Part shown: piece after piece, positions 4,767-5,898 of the stretch
How the letters are laid out: each line of letters opens with the position of its first letter
Numbering within the stretch: position 1 is the stretch's first letter
Origin: Gammaproteobacteria bacterium
GTDB lineage: Bacteria > Pseudomonadota > Gammaproteobacteria > Coxiellales > Coxiellaceae
NCBI GenBank assembly: GCA_022600315.1
Contig: JAHZKQ010000126.1
Location: 1-5,898, forward strand
DNA: 5,898 bases
Direction: 5' to 3'
The notes under the pieces: model-generated
What the model saw: the letters and a program-made list of their open reading frames with translations, nothing else
Told to the model about the DNA's origin: nothing
Databases searched by the model: none
Program-made: the position numbers and the translations under genes

Positions 4767-5840
4767 ATGCGCACACTAACCGTTAATCATTCTCACGGCA
4801 GCTACCCGGTTTGTATCGGTAGCGGCCTGATTAATGATGCTGATTTATTACAACGCGTTGTGCAGGGCACGCAAGTATTACTAGTAACAGATACACAGAT
4901 TGCACCACTTTATAAAACAAAAGTACAAACCCACCTGGAAAAATTCACTTACAGTGAAATTATTTTAACCGCCGGTGAGCAGCATAAAACCCCTAAACAA
5001 CTATTGAAAATTATTGATCAGTTAGCCGATCAACAACAGCATCGTGACACCACTTTATTTGCCTTAGGAGGTGGCGTAATAGGTGATATAACCGGTTTTG
5101 CCGCCGCCTGTTATCATCGCGGGGTGGCTTTCGTGCAATTGCCTACCTCATTACTCGCGCAAGTTGATGCCTCAGTTGGCGGTAAAACCGCAGTTAATTT
5201 ACCACAAGGTAAAAATTTAATGGGGGCGTTTCATCAACCCAAAGCCGTGCTAATTGATATTGACACCTTAAATACTTTGCCTGAGCGACAATTTATAGCG
5301 GGCTTAGCAGAGATTATTAAGATTGCTTTGGTGCGCGATGCCAATTTCCTCGCTTGGCTCGAAGAAAACATGCTCGAACTACTAAAAAAAGCGCCTGATA
5401 CTTTAATCGAAGCCATTTACCAAGCTTGTGCTTTAAAGGCTGAGATTATTGCCTGTGATGAACGCGAACAAAATATACGCGCTCTATTAAATTTAGGACA
5501 CACCTTTGGGCATGCTATCGAGAAAATCCAAGGTTATGGTCAAGTGCTACACGGAGAAGCGGTGAGCATGGGCACGGTGTTAGCTGCACAGTTATCTGCC
5601 GAACTAAAATACATTAATAACGCTGATGTTGAACGCATTATTCACTTACTCAAACTTGCTAAGCTGCCTATTGAGCCGCCAAAAATAAAACCTGCTGAAT
5701 TTATTAATGCAATGTATGGCGATAAAAAAATCCTAAAAAATAAACTGCGCTTAGTATTACTTAAAAAAATTGGCCAGGGTTTTATCACTGATGATCTGGC
5801 TCATGAAGATCTCGTTGCTTTTCTAAACAATACACTTTAA
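4767..5840 (+). CDS. aroB: 3-Dehydroquinate synthase
   Basis: 357 residues, matching the roughly 360 of bacterial AroB. It converts DAHP to 3-dehydroquinate, the second step of the shikimate pathway, in the cytoplasm with NAD+ and a divalent metal. Landmarks: AGEQHK (69-74), the NAD-binding GGGVIGDITGF (101-111), PTSLLAQVDASVGGKTAVN (126-144) with K140, GKN at 148-150 with K149, then metal ligands E182 (AEIIK), H245 (NLGHTFGHA) and H262 (LHGEAV), assigned by analogy with E. coli E184, H248 and H265. The C-terminal DKK (319-321) and LRLVLL (327-332) are also typical. The gene is complete and apparently functional. It starts 4 bases after the aroK stop with only a weak AGAA-like ribosome binding site, so re-initiation by ribosomes leaving aroK is likely. 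I see no hairpin-plus-T-tract terminator after the stop. Confidence 0.98.
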   Translation: MRTLTVNHSHGSYPVCIGSGLINDADLLQRVVQGTQVLLVTDTQIAPLYKTKVQTHLEKFTYSEIILTAGEQHKTPKQLLKIIDQLADQQQHRDTTLFALGGGVIGDITGFAAACYHRGVAFVQLPTSLLAQVDASVGGKTAVNLPQGKNLMGAFHQPKAVLIDIDTLNTLPERQFIAGLAEIIKIALVRDANFLAWLEENMLELLKKAPDTLIEAIYQACALKAEIIACDEREQNIRALLNLGHTFGHAIEKIQGYGQVLHGEAVSMGTVLAAQLSAELKYINNADVERIIHLLKLAKLPIEPPKIKPAEFINAMYGDKKILKNKLRLVLLKKIGQGFITDDLAHEDLVAFLNNTL

Positions 5841-5866
5841 CGATATAAATTTTAGCCTGGAATAGG

Positions 5867-5872
5867 TATAAT
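5867..5872 (+). promoter_or_regulatory. TATAAT box downstream of aroB
   Basis: A perfect TATAAT lies 26 bases after the aroB stop, and a start near 5879-5880 would be expected. The -35 region (about 5844-5849, TATAAA) is weak. It may drive the next gene on the right, of which nothing secure is visible. An ATG at 5885 is open to the window edge but too short to judge. Confidence 0.35.
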
Positions 5873-5898
5873 CTGCCGACGTTAATGCTATCTTGGCA

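Noticed and set aside
5234..5416. Minus-strand open frame of 60 codons, Ser-rich
   Set aside because: Antisense to the aroB core; composition is what the complement of aroB gives.

Overview
The window looks like chromosomal DNA from a fairly AT-rich gammaproteobacterium. The main support is gene order. A class A penicillin-binding protein gene (mrcA/ponA) is transcribed leftward, divergently from a rightward cluster of type IV pilus/competence machine genes, followed directly by aroK and aroB. This is the order seen at mrcA | hofMNOPQ-aroK-aroB in Escherichia coli, comABCDE in Haemophilus and pilMNOPQ-aroKB in pseudomonads and legionellae. I cannot name the genus from sequence alone.

Layout. 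Bases 1-895 (minus strand) hold the N-terminal 298 residues of PBP1A: the membrane anchor and the whole glycosyltransferase domain. The gene runs off the left edge before the transpeptidase domain. Bases 896-1179 form the divergent intergenic region and are unusually structured. They contain a probable mrcA promoter, a C-poor T/G-rich stretch with a 10-bp periodic repeat, three 12-bp tandem repeats that with a fourth G-run make a textbook G-quadruplex motif, a strong G/C hairpin sharing the last G-run, and an 8-bp dyad followed by TTTT.

Bases 1180-4169 are a tightly overlapping four-gene operon: pilM/hofM-like, pilN/hofN-like, pilO/hofO-like and a short secretin (pilQ/hofQ-like). Their products would make the cytoplasmic ring, the inner-membrane alignment pair and the outer-membrane channel of a type IV pilus or DNA-uptake machine. 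Two things are missing. There is no separate pilP/hofP gene between pilO and the secretin gene, and the secretin lacks the N0 (STN) domain that normally follows the signal peptide and, in PilQ, contacts PilP. A short PilP-like linker may stand in its place. This paired absence is the most interesting protein-level observation.

Bases 4223-4762 encode shikimate kinase (aroK) and 4767-5840 encode 3-dehydroquinate synthase (aroB), both complete with intact active-site motifs. They catalyse the fifth and second steps of the shikimate pathway. A TATAAT box placed 7 bases before the aroK ATG, with no Shine-Dalgarno, suggests aroK may have its own promoter giving a leaderless or nearly leaderless mRNA. 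The last 58 bases hold another TATAAT-like box that may serve the next gene, outside the window. No RNA gene, insertion sequence or CRISPR array was seen, and no wholly novel system is evident. The locus is a recognisable, conserved one with a reduced secretin module and an odd promoter region.
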